From NCBI RefSeq assembly GCF_001663775.1, contig NZ_KV467168.1, forward strand, positions 1,586,870 through 1,650,869: a DNA stretch of 64,000 nucleotides. The letters are read 5' to 3'. The notes under the pieces are model-generated. The model worked only from the letters and a program-made list of their open reading frames with translations, did not search any database and was not told the origin of the DNA. Position numbers and translations under genes: made by a program. Source of the stretch: Arthrobacter sp. B6. GTDB taxonomy: Bacteria; Actinomycetota; Actinomycetes; Actinomycetales; Micrococcaceae. Below, one piece after another: positions 25,351-39,103 of the stretch (within the stretch, counting starts at the first letter, position 1; each line of letters begins with the position of its first letter).

Positions 25351-25371
25351 ATGGGTGGTGGGTTAAATGGG

Positions 25372-25401
25372 TCAGGCCCCGACGTGTTTGTCGGGGCCTG
25401 A
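25372..25401 (-). terminator. Terminator of the rRNA operon
   Basis: TCAGGCCCCGAC at 25372-25383 and GTCGGGGCCTGA at 25390-25401 form a perfect 12-bp stem just beyond the 3' end of the 5S gene on the minus strand. Confidence 0.85.
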
Positions 25402-25412
25402 GCCTAATTTAT

Positions 25413-25530
25413 GTCCGGCGGTGACCTACTCTCCCACACCCTCCCGGGTGCAGTACCATCGGCGCTGTGGGTCTTAGCTTCCGGGTTCGGAATGGGACCG
25501 GGCGTTTCCCCCACGCTATGACCGCCGTAA
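25413..25530 (-). rRNA. rrf: 5S ribosomal RNA
   Basis: On the minus strand the sequence starts TTACGGCGGTCATAGCG and ends GGTCACCGCCGGAC, whose ends pair as the 5S basal helix. The inner CCCGGTCCCATTCCGAACCC and GAAGCTAAG are conserved 5S segments. The length of about 118 nt fits. It is the last gene of the operon. Confidence 0.96.
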
Positions 25531-25647
25531 CCCTGTTACCCGTCACACGCCGCCAGGGGGCGGGTGTGTGGGAAGTCTGTGGTTACAACATGTTCCTGTT
25601 AGGGAACTGTGGTGTTGTTATTTAGTTGTGTTCCGCAAGCAACGTTT

Positions 25648-25684
25648 GGTTTGTTGTTTGGGAACCACATAGTGGACGCAAGCA
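25648..25684 (-). other. 3' half of the 23S rRNA processing stem
   Basis: These 37 bases match the reverse complement of 29003-29039 at 33 positions. In the transcript the two segments flank 23S rRNA and can pair into a long helix of the RNase III-cleaved kind. Confidence 0.8.
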
Positions 25685-25749
25685 GTCTTGTTTCTTTTTA
25701 CCCTTTTCGTGGTGTGAACGTCTTTTGAATGCCGTTCACGAAAGGGGTG

Positions 25750-30916
<5,167 letters not shown>

Positions 30917-31070
30917 AGTAAAACAAAAACAGACACAACCACCAACCCCGGGAAAACGGAATAAAACGGCTGCACAAAATTTGAAACCAGCTGTAAAAAC
31001 CAAACCACACCACAGGGGCGGCACGATCTGGCCAAAACAACCAATCAATAAACAATTGGTATCAACAAAC

Positions 31071-31099
31071 TTGGCACACTATTGAGTTCTCAAACAACA
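31071..31099 (-). other. 5' half of the 16S rRNA processing stem
   Basis: On the minus strand this leader segment (TGTTGTTTGAGAACTC, AATAGTGTGCCAA) is complementary in the transcript to the segment encoded at 29153-29181, with 23 of 29 pairs and a perfect block at AGTGTGCCAA. The two flank 16S rRNA and can form its RNase III stem. Confidence 0.7.
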
Positions 31100-31160
31100 G
31101 ACACACCCGGCACCACCACAACCAAACAACAGCCATGGATCGCTCCGGAGCAACTTTTCA

Positions 31161-31189
31161 AACTTACCCGCTGACTTCACTCTTGTCAA
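31161..31189 (-). promoter_or_regulatory. rRNA operon promoter
   Basis: On the minus strand TTGACA (31189-31184) is followed after 17 bases by TAAGTT (31166-31161), about 245 bases before the 16S gene. It is the best promoter match in the leader. I did not see a second equally good one. Confidence 0.75.
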
Positions 31190-31345
31190 ACCGGCGTCCG
31201 CGACCATCATCAGCCTAAGGCTTTCGTGTCGGTTTTTTCCGTCTGACTCCGTGGAGCAGCGCGGAAATAAACTCTACCACCACTTTGCGCGGATAGCCAA
31301 CCGCCCCCGGAAGGGTCTCCTGCCGGGCAACCGGACGATGAGAAA

Positions 31346-31374
31346 AAGCCCGGAATCCCAAGGATTCCGGGCTT
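31346..31374 (-). terminator. Terminator of the glgE-treS-mak/glgB operon
   Basis: AAGCCCGGAATCC and GGATTCCGGGCTT form a 13-bp stem with a 3-base loop, followed on the minus strand by TTTTTC. It lies 34 bases after the stop of the fused maltokinase/branching enzyme gene and separates it from the rRNA promoter. Confidence 0.9.
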
Positions 31375-31407
31375 CTCGCAGCCAGTCCAGCCAGGCCAGC
31401 AGTCCGG

Positions 31408-34400
31408 CTAGAGGTCGGCTGCCGCTCCCGGTTTGAAGTAGGCAGCCCCCAGCGGCGGCAGGGTGACAGTCAGGCTGGCCGGCTGGCCGTCCAGCGGCTC
31501 GGCGCTGGCCTTTAGCTTGCCTGCGTTCAGCACACCCGACCCGCCATAGGCGGAAGAATCCGTGTTCAGGACCTCCCGCCAGGCACCCTCAGACGGAACA
31601 CCAAGGGTGTAGCCCACGTGCGGTCCTCCGGAGAAGTTGATGGCGACGACCAGCGGATTACCGTCCTTGTCCCACCTGACGAAGCTCAGGACGTTGCGGT
31701 CCGCATCTCCACCATTGATCCACTGGAACCCTCCCGGTTCGTTGTCCCGCTCGTAGAGCGGGGGCGTTGACCTGTAAAGCTCGTTCAGGTCTTTGGTCAG
31801 CAGCTGCAGGCCGCGGTGCGCGGGGGTGTCGGCAAGCCACCAGTCCAGGCCGTGCTGTTCGGACCATTCGGCTTCCTGACCGAATTCGGTGCCCATGAAA
31901 ATGAGCTGCTTGCCCGGATGCGCCCATTGGTAGGCAAGGAAGGCACGCAGGTTGGCGAGCTGCTGCCACCGGTCCCCCGGCATCTTCCGGAGCATGGAGC
32001 CCTTCCCATGTACTACCTCATCGTGGCTGATGGGCAGGAGGAAGTTTTCAGTGAACGCGTACACCATCGAGAAAGTGACCGTCCCGTGGTGCCATTTGCG
32101 GTTTACCGGGTCTTCGGAAGCGTATTTCAAGGAGTCGTGCATCCAGCCCATGTTCCATTTCAGCCCAAATCCGAGGCCGTTGTGGCTGGTCGGCGCGGTC
32201 ACGCCGGGGAATGCCGTGGACTCCTCGGCAATCATGACTGCGCCCGGGTGGGTCTTGTACACGGTGGCGTTGGCTTCCTGGAGGAATGAGATGGCTTCCA
32301 GGTTTTCACGACCTCCGAAGCGATTGGGCTGCCACTGGCCGTCTTCGCGGGAGTAATCCAGGTACAGCATGGAAGCCACGGCGTCCACGCGCAGGCCGTC
32401 AATGTGGAACTCCTCCAGCCAGTACAGTGCGTTCGACACCAGGAAGTTCCGGACTTCGGTGCGGCCGAAGTCAAAGATCAGCGTTCCCCAGTCGGGGTGC
32501 TCGCCCAGGTTGGGGTCGGCGTGCTCGTAAAGCGGTTCGCCGTCGAACTGGGCGAGAGCCCAGGCATCCTTGGGGAAGTGGGCCGGCACCCAGTCCAGGA
32601 GAACGCCAATTCCGGCCTGGTGCAGGGTATCCACAAGGAAACGGAATTCGTCCGGGTGTCCGAAACGCGATGTGGGGGCAAAGTAGGACGTGACCTGGTA
32701 ACCCCAGGACCCGCCGAAGGGGTGCTCTGCCACCGGCATGAACTCGACGTGGGTGAACCCGAGCCACTTGACGTAGTCCACCAGCTCCTTCGCCAGCTCG
32801 CGGTAGCCGAGGCCAAGCCGCCAGGAGCCGAGGTGTACCTCGTAAACGCTCATGGGCGAATTGTGCGGATCCCGCTGGGCCCGGGCTTCCATCCATTCGG
32901 CGTCCTTGAACGCGTACGAGGGCTCCACCACGCGGGAGGCAGTCAGCGGTGGGACCTCTGTGCCGAAAGCCAGCGGATCGGCCTTTTCCACCCAGTGCCC
33001 GGCCTTGGTCTTGATCTCGAATTTGTAGCACGCCCCTGCTAAAACACCGGGAAGGAACACCTCCCAGATGCCCGAGGAACCAAGGGACCGCATGGAGTTT
33101 TCGCGGCCATCCCAGGCGTTGAAGTCGCCTTTGACGCGGACAGCCTGCGCGTTCGGCGCCCAGACGGCAAAGGACACGCCGTCAACGTCACCCATCGAGG
33201 ATTTGTAGTGCTGGACATGGGCGCCCAACACCTCCCACAGCTTTTCGTGCCTGCCTTCAGAGATGAGGTGCAGGTCAACCTCGCCCACAGTGGGCAGGTA
33301 CCTGTACGGTTCGTCCATCGTCAGCGGCGCGGCGCCCGGATACGTGACTTCCAGCCGGTAGTCCGGCACATGACCCGGCTGCTCCGGCTCGAGAACGGCC
33401 ACCCAGATGCCATGGGCCTCGTGCGTCATCGGCACCGTGCCGGACGCTGTCACCACCGACACGGCTTCAGCCAGGTGCTTGATCGTACGGACTGTCACGT
33501 GTCCGTGGTCATCCAGGTGCGCACCCAGGATGGAGTGCGGCGCGTGGTGCTCCCCGTTCGCTACCCTGCCCAGAGTGTCCGGGTCCACATGGAGCGGCAC
33601 ACGGGGCCGATCGGTACGTGCTGTCATTTTGTTACCTTCCGATGCCGCCCCGGCCTGATCGCCGGAGCCTTTACCGCTGAGCAGCCGCCTGGAGGCGTTA
33701 ACTGGTATGGCCAGCCAGTCGGGCCTGTTCCGCAATTCATAAACAACTTCATACAGCGCTTTGTCCAGCCACAATGCCACAAACAGTGGCGAAAGGCGGT
33801 CGATGGTGCCTGGTGTGACAGACGCGTAGCCCGTCAGGAACGCCTCCGCGCAGTCGTCGACCCACGAGTCCGGGACGATGGCGCCTTCCTGTTCGCGTTC
33901 GGCAGCTCCTGCCGCATAGTCGAACGAGCGCAGCATCCCCACCACATCGCGGAGCGGGACGTCCGGAAAATTGCGCTCGTCGATTGGCCGCAGGGGCTCG
34001 CCCTCGAAGTCCAGAATGGCCCATCGCGGCGAATCCCCACCGCGGCCGGGCACCTGGAGGATCTGGCCAAGGTGGAGGTCCCCGTGGATACGCTGCAGCG
34101 GACCGGCAGGAACGCCGTCGAGCGCGCTGAGCAGGGAGCCGAGTGCCTGGTCATAAGGCCCGACGGCGGCGCTGGCCTCGGCCCATGTCTTCCGGACCCG
34201 CTCGGCTACCCCGGGAGCAATTACTTCTCCGGGGACCGCTTCGTCGGACACGCCCAGCGCCTCGGCGAGGCGGCGGTGCACCGTTGCGGTGGAGGCACCC
34301 AGGGCATGTGCCTCCGCGGTGAAATCCGTCCCCGTGCGGGCCGCGTCCACTGCAAGGCGCCAGGCATCCCGCCCTCCGGCAAGGAACTCGTGGGCGACGG

Positions 34401-35076
34401 CAAGTTCACCCTCGGCCACGGAAGCATTGCCGGCCTCCGGTACACGCCATTCGCCGCGGACCCAGCCCAGGGTGGCCGGAACCTCGGAGGTACGTGCGGC
34501 GGTCAGCGCCGCACCCACCTCGACTTCAGGGTTTGTCCCCTTGGACAGCACGCGGAAGAACTTCACGATGGCTGCCGACTCGCCGTCGTCGACTATCACC
34601 GAGCTGTTGGACTGTTCGCCGGACAACACTTTCACCACACCGTGCGCCGTGGGCAGGCGGTATTCCGACGGCGAACGGTAGCCAGCCGCATTGCCGGCAG
34701 CAGCCGCACCGCCGTTGCGGATCAGCTCCAGCCAGGCAGCGACAAAGTCGGGATCGTGGACGGCATCGTATACCCATGGCCACTCGGAGTCCGCGGCATC
34801 CTTCCCGACGAGGGCCCGTTCAAGTTCGCCGGCAGGCCCCGCACGCCGGCTCAGCGGAACCTGGAGCACGTCGGTCCGCTGTCCGCCGTCCGCAGTTGCC
34901 GATGTGACAGCCAGGAGGAAGACTTCCAGCCGGGCCATGGCTGAGCGCTCTGCCAGGCCCAGGCCGCCGACCTGTTCCAGCGAGAAATCGGCTGTCTTGA
35001 CAGGAAACCAGCGCTGGCGCGGGAGCCATTCCCGCAGCAGTGCAGCAAGGGCCGGAGTGAGGATCGGCTGGCTCAT
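31408..35076 (-). CDS. glgB: Fused maltokinase / 1,4-alpha-glucan branching enzyme
   Basis: A 1222-residue fusion. Residues 1-470 are a maltokinase (Mak/Pep2 type), making maltose 1-phosphate from maltose and ATP: a Mak N-cap (REWLPRQRWF), the catalytic loop RIHGDLHLGQIL with Asp333, and ILDFEGEP with Asp356. Residues 471-490 are a Gly/Ala/Ser-rich linker. Residues 484-1222 are a complete GH13 branching enzyme, with an N-terminal beta domain, CBM48, nucleophile Asp898 in GLRVDAVAS, Glu951 in IAEESTAF and SHDEVVHGKGSM. It starts 1 base after the treS stop. An internal ATG at codon 484 (33627), preceded by GGAAGG at 7 bases, may also give free GlgB. The fusion joins the step before GlgE to the step after it. 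Confidence 0.95.
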   Translation of the reverse strand: MSQPILTPALAALLREWLPRQRWFPVKTADFSLEQVGGLGLAERSAMARLEVFLLAVTSATADGGQRTDVLQVPLSRRAGPAGELERALVGKDAADSEWPWVYDAVHDPDFVAAWLELIRNGGAAAAGNAAGYRSPSEYRLPTAHGVVKVLSGEQSNSSVIVDDGESAAIVKFFRVLSKGTNPEVEVGAALTAARTSEVPATLGWVRGEWRVPEAGNASVAEGELAVAHEFLAGGRDAWRLAVDAARTGTDFTAEAHALGASTATVHRRLAEALGVSDEAVPGEVIAPGVAERVRKTWAEASAAVGPYDQALGSLLSALDGVPAGPLQRIHGDLHLGQILQVPGRGGDSPRWAILDFEGEPLRPIDERNFPDVPLRDVVGMLRSFDYAAGAAEREQEGAIVPDSWVDDCAEAFLTGYASVTPGTIDRLSPLFVALWLDKALYEVVYELRNRPDWLAIPVNASRRLLSGKGSGDQAGAASEGNKMTARTDRPRVPLHVDPDTLGRVANGEHHAPHSILGAHLDDHGHVTVRTIKHLAEAVSVVTASGTVPMTHEAHGIWVAVLEPEQPGHVPDYRLEVTYPGAAPLTMDEPYRYLPTVGEVDLHLISEGRHEKLWEVLGAHVQHYKSSMGDVDGVSFAVWAPNAQAVRVKGDFNAWDGRENSMRSLGSSGIWEVFLPGVLAGACYKFEIKTKAGHWVEKADPLAFGTEVPPLTASRVVEPSYAFKDAEWMEARAQRDPHNSPMSVYEVHLGSWRLGLGYRELAKELVDYVKWLGFTHVEFMPVAEHPFGGSWGYQVTSYFAPTSRFGHPDEFRFLVDTLHQAGIGVLLDWVPAHFPKDAWALAQFDGEPLYEHADPNLGEHPDWGTLIFDFGRTEVRNFLVSNALYWLEEFHIDGLRVDAVASMLYLDYSREDGQWQPNRFGGRENLEAISFLQEANATVYKTHPGAVMIAEESTAFPGVTAPTSHNGLGFGLKWNMGWMHDSLKYASEDPVNRKWHHGTVTFSMVYAFTENFLLPISHDEVVHGKGSMLRKMPGDRWQQLANLRAFLAYQWAHPGKQLIFMGTEFGQEAEWSEQHGLDWWLADTPAHRGLQLLTKDLNELYRSTPPLYERDNEPGGFQWINGGDADRNVLSFVRWDKDGNPLVVAINFSGGPHVGYTLGVPSEGAWREVLNTDSSAYGGSGVLNAGKLKASAEPLDGQPASLTVTLPPLGAAYFKPGAAADL
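33627..33640 (-). promoter_or_regulatory. Internal Shine-Dalgarno and ATG for free GlgB
   Basis: On the minus strand GGAAGG (33640-33635), then 7 bases, then ATG (33627) stand exactly at the linker between the maltokinase and branching enzyme. Translation from here gives MTARTDRPRVPLHVD and 739 residues, the normal size of a stand-alone GlgB. Internal initiation is an inference. Confidence 0.6.
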
Positions 35077-35077
35077 A

Positions 35078-36874
35078 TCAGTTCTCGATGGACAGGATCG
35101 GGAGCGCTTGCGTGTATGGGGAAGCCGGGTTGGAAGCTGCCGAACGGATCCGCAGCCAGAAGAAATCGTGGCTTCCCAAGGTCAGCGTCAGGGTGCCGTC
35201 CCCATCGATGCCGGGGAAGGGCTGCCCGCCAAAAACATCGCGGAGCCCGCGGCCCGCAAACTGGGGAACCCGGAGTTTCGCCGCTACCGGATGCTGGGAG
35301 AGGTTGAAGGCGCAGAGGATCGTTTCGCCGTCCTCCCCGGCGGTGTTGTCGTCGGAGAGTTCCCGAAGGTAGGCCACCACGGCGTCGTGGTCAGCCTCAA
35401 CGTGTTTGAACGCACCAAGCCCGAAGGCGGGGTGGTTCTTGCGGACGCTGAGGATCTGCCGGGTCCAGCGGAGCAGGGATCCTGAGTGGGCTGCCTCCGC
35501 CTCGACGTTGGCCATGTTGTAGTTATACACAAGCGACTGGATCACCGGTAGGTACAGTTTCCCGGGGTCTGCGTTGGAGAATCCGGCGTTGCGGTCCGGA
35601 TTCCACTGCATGGGCGTGCGGACCGCGTCCCTGTCCTCCAGCCAGATGTTGTCCCCCATGCCGATCTCATCCCCGTAGTACAGGAACGGGCTGCCCGGAA
35701 GGGACAGCAGCAGGGCGTTGATGAGCTCAATCTCTGCCCTGGAGTTGTCCAGCAGCGGTGCCAGCCGGCGGCGGATGCCGATGTTGGCCCGCATGCGCGG
35801 ATCGGGTGCGTACCACCCAAGCATCGCGGCGCGTTCATCTGCTGTAACCATTTCGAGGGTCAGTTCATCGTGGTTGCGCAGGAACGTCCCCCACTGGGCC
35901 CCCTCCGGAATTTCCGGAGTATCGTGCATGGTCGCGATGATGGGCGCTGCCTTCTGGTCGCGGAGCGCGTAGTAGAGGCGGGGCATGATGGGGAAGTGGA
36001 ACGCCATGTGGCATTCGGGCTCTTCCTCCGTACCGAAATACTCCACCACCTCATTGGGCGGCTGGTTTGCCTCAGCGATGATGACCCGCCCGGGGTAGCT
36101 CTCGTCGACCATGGTCCGCAGCTTCCGCAGGAAGTCGTGCGTGGCCGGCAGGTTCTCGCAGTTGGTGCCTTCCTCTTCAAAGAGGTAGGGAATGGCGTCG
36201 GCGCGGAAGCCGTCAATACCCTGGTCCAGCCAGAACCGCACTACGTCGAAGAGTGCGTCGATCACCTTGGGGTTTTCGAAGTTCAGGTCGGGCTGGTGGC
36301 TAAAGAAGCGGTGCCAGAAGAACTGGCGCCGGATGGGATCGAAGGTCCAGTTGGATTCCTCGGTATCCACAAAAATGATGCGCGCGTCCTGGTACTTTTC
36401 GTCCGTGTCGCTCCAGACGTAGAAGTCGCCGAACGGGCCGTCGGGGTCCTTGCGTGATTCCTGGAACCAAGGGTGCTGGTCCGACGTGTGGTTAAGCGGT
36501 AGGTCGATGATGACCCGTACACCGCGTGCATGCGCTTCGGCCACCAGGCGCTTGAAGTCGCTGATGGTGCCGAACTCGTCCAGCACCGAGTTGTAGTCCG
36601 AGATGTCGTAGCCGCCGTCGCGCAGCGGGGACTGGAAGAACGGCGGCAACCACAGGCAATCCACTCCGAGCCACTGCAGGTAGTCAAGCCTGTCGATCAG
36701 GCCGCTGAAGTCACCTGACCCGTCGCCGTTCGCATCCGCAAAGGCCCTGACCAGCACCTCATAGAACACCGCCTTCCGGTACCAATGCGGGTCATGTTGA
36801 AGTCCTGGCGCGTTCAGCTCGAACGTGCTTTTAGGAGTGAAATGCTGGCCGGAGCCCTGCGGATTGAAACTCAC
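35078..36874 (-). CDS. treS: Maltose alpha-D-glucosyltransferase / trehalose synthase
   Basis: A 598-residue GH13 subfamily 16 enzyme interconverting trehalose and maltose. It shows the signature start HDPHWYRKAVFYEVLVRAFAD, region I IDLPLNH, nucleophile Asp226 in GFRADAIPYLF, acid Glu268 in IIAEANQPP and FLRNHDELTLE. The 42-residue spacing of the two catalytic residues equals that of mycobacterial TreS. The GTG at 36874 is chosen because its GTGA overlaps the TGA stop of glgE and GAGGAG lies 9 bases upstream; longer readings lie inside glgE. The C-terminus lacks the maltokinase fused to TreS in some bacteria. Here the kinase is fused to GlgB instead, 1 base downstream. Confidence 0.96.
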   Translation of the reverse strand: MSFNPQGSGQHFTPKSTFELNAPGLQHDPHWYRKAVFYEVLVRAFADANGDGSGDFSGLIDRLDYLQWLGVDCLWLPPFFQSPLRDGGYDISDYNSVLDEFGTISDFKRLVAEAHARGVRVIIDLPLNHTSDQHPWFQESRKDPDGPFGDFYVWSDTDEKYQDARIIFVDTEESNWTFDPIRRQFFWHRFFSHQPDLNFENPKVIDALFDVVRFWLDQGIDGFRADAIPYLFEEEGTNCENLPATHDFLRKLRTMVDESYPGRVIIAEANQPPNEVVEYFGTEEEPECHMAFHFPIMPRLYYALRDQKAAPIIATMHDTPEIPEGAQWGTFLRNHDELTLEMVTADERAAMLGWYAPDPRMRANIGIRRRLAPLLDNSRAEIELINALLLSLPGSPFLYYGDEIGMGDNIWLEDRDAVRTPMQWNPDRNAGFSNADPGKLYLPVIQSLVYNYNMANVEAEAAHSGSLLRWTRQILSVRKNHPAFGLGAFKHVEADHDAVVAYLRELSDDNTAGEDGETILCAFNLSQHPVAAKLRVPQFAGRGLRDVFGGQPFPGIDGDGTLTLTLGSHDFFWLRIRSAASNPASPYTQALPILSIEN

Positions 36875-38952
36875 TGATGCATTCTCCTCACGCTCAGGAT
36901 GTGTGCGGGCTCGATGTGCGGGTCCAGGCGGACGTAGTTGTACTCTCCCCATTCCCAGGTTTCACCGGAGATAAGGTCGTCCACTTGGAAGCCTCCATTG
37001 TGCAACAGGTCTTCCGGATCGAGATCCAGGGCGGCCAGGTCAAGGGAGACGGTACTTTCCCTTGTGCCGTGAGGATCAACGTTGACCACCACGATGATGG
37101 TGTCTTTGCTGCCGTCAGGGAGGGTCTTGTGCTTGGAGTACACCACGGTGGCGTCATCGGTGCTGTGATGGACCGTCAGGTTTTGCAGGTCTTGCAGCGC
37201 CGGATGTGCGTGCCGGATCGCGTTGAGCCGGGTGATGTAGGGCGCCAGCGTACGCCCGGATTCTGCGGCGGCGTCCCAGTCGCGTGCCTTGTACTCGAAC
37301 TTTTCGTTATCGATGTACTCTTCCGCACCCGGCCGCGCCACGTGCTCGTACAGTTCGTAACCGGCGTACACACCCCACAAGGGGCTTGCGGTGGAAGCCA
37401 GCGCGGCACGGATCTTGAAAGCTGCCGGGCCGCCGTACTGGAGATACTCGGTCAGGATGTCCGGAGTGTTGACGAAGAAGTTGGGGCGGAAGAAGGCAGC
37501 GGACTCGTGGCTGACTTCGTTGAAGTAGGTTTCAAGCTCCTTCTTCGTGTTCCGCCAGGTGAAGTACGTGTAGGACTGCTGGAATCCTGCCCGCCCCAAA
37601 GCGTGCATCATGGCCGGACGGGTAAAGGCCTCCGCCAGGAACACAACACCGGGGGCTTTTTTGTTGACCTGCGCAATGAGCCATTCCCAGAACCAGACGG
37701 GTTTGGTGTGCGGATTATCCACGCGGAAAATCTTGACGCCGTGGCTGACCCACAGCAGCACAATCCTGAGGATTTCTTTTGACAGGCCCTCCGGGTCATT
37801 GTCGAAATTCAGCGGATAAATATCCTGGTATTTCTTAGGCGGGTTTTCCGCGTAAGCGATGCTGCCGTCAACGCGGGTGGTAAACCATTCCGGATTGCTT
37901 TCCACCCACGGATGGTCCGGGGCTGCCTGAAGTGCCAGGTCCAAGGCCACTTCCAGGCCCAGTTCATTGGCCCGGGCCACAAAGGCGTCGAAGTCCTCAA
38001 AGGTGCCCAAGTCCGGGTGGATGGCGTCGTGGCCGCCTTCCTTGGCGCCGATGGCCCAGGGCGAGCCGGGATCGTGGGGCCCGGCGATGAGTGTGTTGTT
38101 GGGCCCCTTGCGGTGCTGCACGCCGATTGGGTGGATGGGCGGCATGTAGATCACGTCAAAGCCCATGGCGGCCACCGCGTCCAGCCGCTTGGCTGCGGTC
38201 CTGAAGTTGCCCGAGGTCCAGGCACCCGTGCTGTGGTCCCGGACTGCTCCTTCGGAACGGGGGAAGAACTCGTACCAGGCGCCGCGTCCGGCGAGGTCGC
38301 GTTCGACGAACAGGGGGTACTGCTCGGAGACGGCAACCAGTTCCCGGACCGGCTGGCGGTCCACGACGGCGGCAACATCCGCGCCGAATCCGGCGCCCAG
38401 GCGCTCCTCGTCGGTGAGTGCCGGGTTGGCAAGCATCGAAGCGGCCATCCGCAGGGTGCGGCGGTCCGACGCGTTGCGGGAAGAGTCCTCGGCGGCTTCA
38501 GACAGCAGGGCCGCACCTTCCGCCAGCATCAACTCGACGTCGATGCCTGCGGCAACCTTAACTTCGGCGTTGTGGTGCCACGTCCCGTAGCGGTCGTGCC
38601 AGGCTTCTATGAGGAAGGACCAGTTGCCCGTGCCCGACGGCGTGAGGACACCTTCCCAGCGGTCCGTTCCCATTCCGCGTTCCCCGCGTGGGGCCGCCAG
38701 CCTGACGCGCTGGCGTTCCTTTCCCTTGGGGTCAAGGAGAACGGCGCTGACGCCGAGCTGGTCATGGCCTTCCCGGAATGCGGTGGCTCCAACCACAATT
38801 CCCTCGCCGGGCAGTGCCTTGGCAGGAAACTTCCCCCCCTCGACCACGGGCTGCACGTCAGTGATGGGAAAACGGCCAAACCGCAGACCGTCAGTGATTC
38901 GGCCCTTCGTTTTTTGCTTTGCTGCTGCACTGGTTCCTGATTTAGTCGTCAC
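36871..38952 (-). CDS. glgE: Alpha-1,4-glucan:maltose-1-phosphate maltosyltransferase
   Basis: A 693-residue GH13 subfamily 3 enzyme that adds maltosyl units from maltose 1-phosphate to growing alpha-glucan. Visible segments are WYEFFPRS, the family motif FDVIYMPPIHPIG, nucleophile Asp412 in IFRVDNPHTKP and acid Glu441 in LAEAFTRP. Their 29-residue spacing equals that of Streptomyces GlgE. It opens the operon glgE-treS-mak/glgB. The GTG start at 38952 follows TAACGT (38965-38960) by 7 bases, with no Shine-Dalgarno, suggesting a leaderless mRNA. Divergent glgP shares the 151-bp intergenic region. In mycobacteria loss of GlgE is toxic because maltose 1-phosphate accumulates. Confidence 0.97.
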   Translation of the reverse strand: MTTKSGTSAAAKQKTKGRITDGLRFGRFPITDVQPVVEGGKFPAKALPGEGIVVGATAFREGHDQLGVSAVLLDPKGKERQRVRLAAPRGERGMGTDRWEGVLTPSGTGNWSFLIEAWHDRYGTWHHNAEVKVAAGIDVELMLAEGAALLSEAAEDSSRNASDRRTLRMAASMLANPALTDEERLGAGFGADVAAVVDRQPVRELVAVSEQYPLFVERDLAGRGAWYEFFPRSEGAVRDHSTGAWTSGNFRTAAKRLDAVAAMGFDVIYMPPIHPIGVQHRKGPNNTLIAGPHDPGSPWAIGAKEGGHDAIHPDLGTFEDFDAFVARANELGLEVALDLALQAAPDHPWVESNPEWFTTRVDGSIAYAENPPKKYQDIYPLNFDNDPEGLSKEILRIVLLWVSHGVKIFRVDNPHTKPVWFWEWLIAQVNKKAPGVVFLAEAFTRPAMMHALGRAGFQQSYTYFTWRNTKKELETYFNEVSHESAAFFRPNFFVNTPDILTEYLQYGGPAAFKIRAALASTASPLWGVYAGYELYEHVARPGAEEYIDNEKFEYKARDWDAAAESGRTLAPYITRLNAIRHAHPALQDLQNLTVHHSTDDATVVYSKHKTLPDGSKDTIIVVVNVDPHGTRESTVSLDLAALDLDPEDLLHNGGFQVDDLISGETWEWGEYNYVRLDPHIEPAHILSVRRMHQ

Positions 38953-39103
38953 AGGCTCGACGTTAGCGAGAAATCACCGAGATTGCTAAGCCTGCGCACT
39001 TTTCCGCGAGGCGATTCGACTTCTTCGGGGCCTCATCTGTCATTTACCTAAAAGAAAGCTAAAGCTGTTCCAGCGGCCCATGTTGTCGGTTAGTGTGGCG
39101 CAG

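Noticed and set aside
33208..34944. 578-codon frame antisense to the maltokinase-GlgB gene
   Set aside because: No coherent protein features, while all catalytic motifs are on the minus strand.
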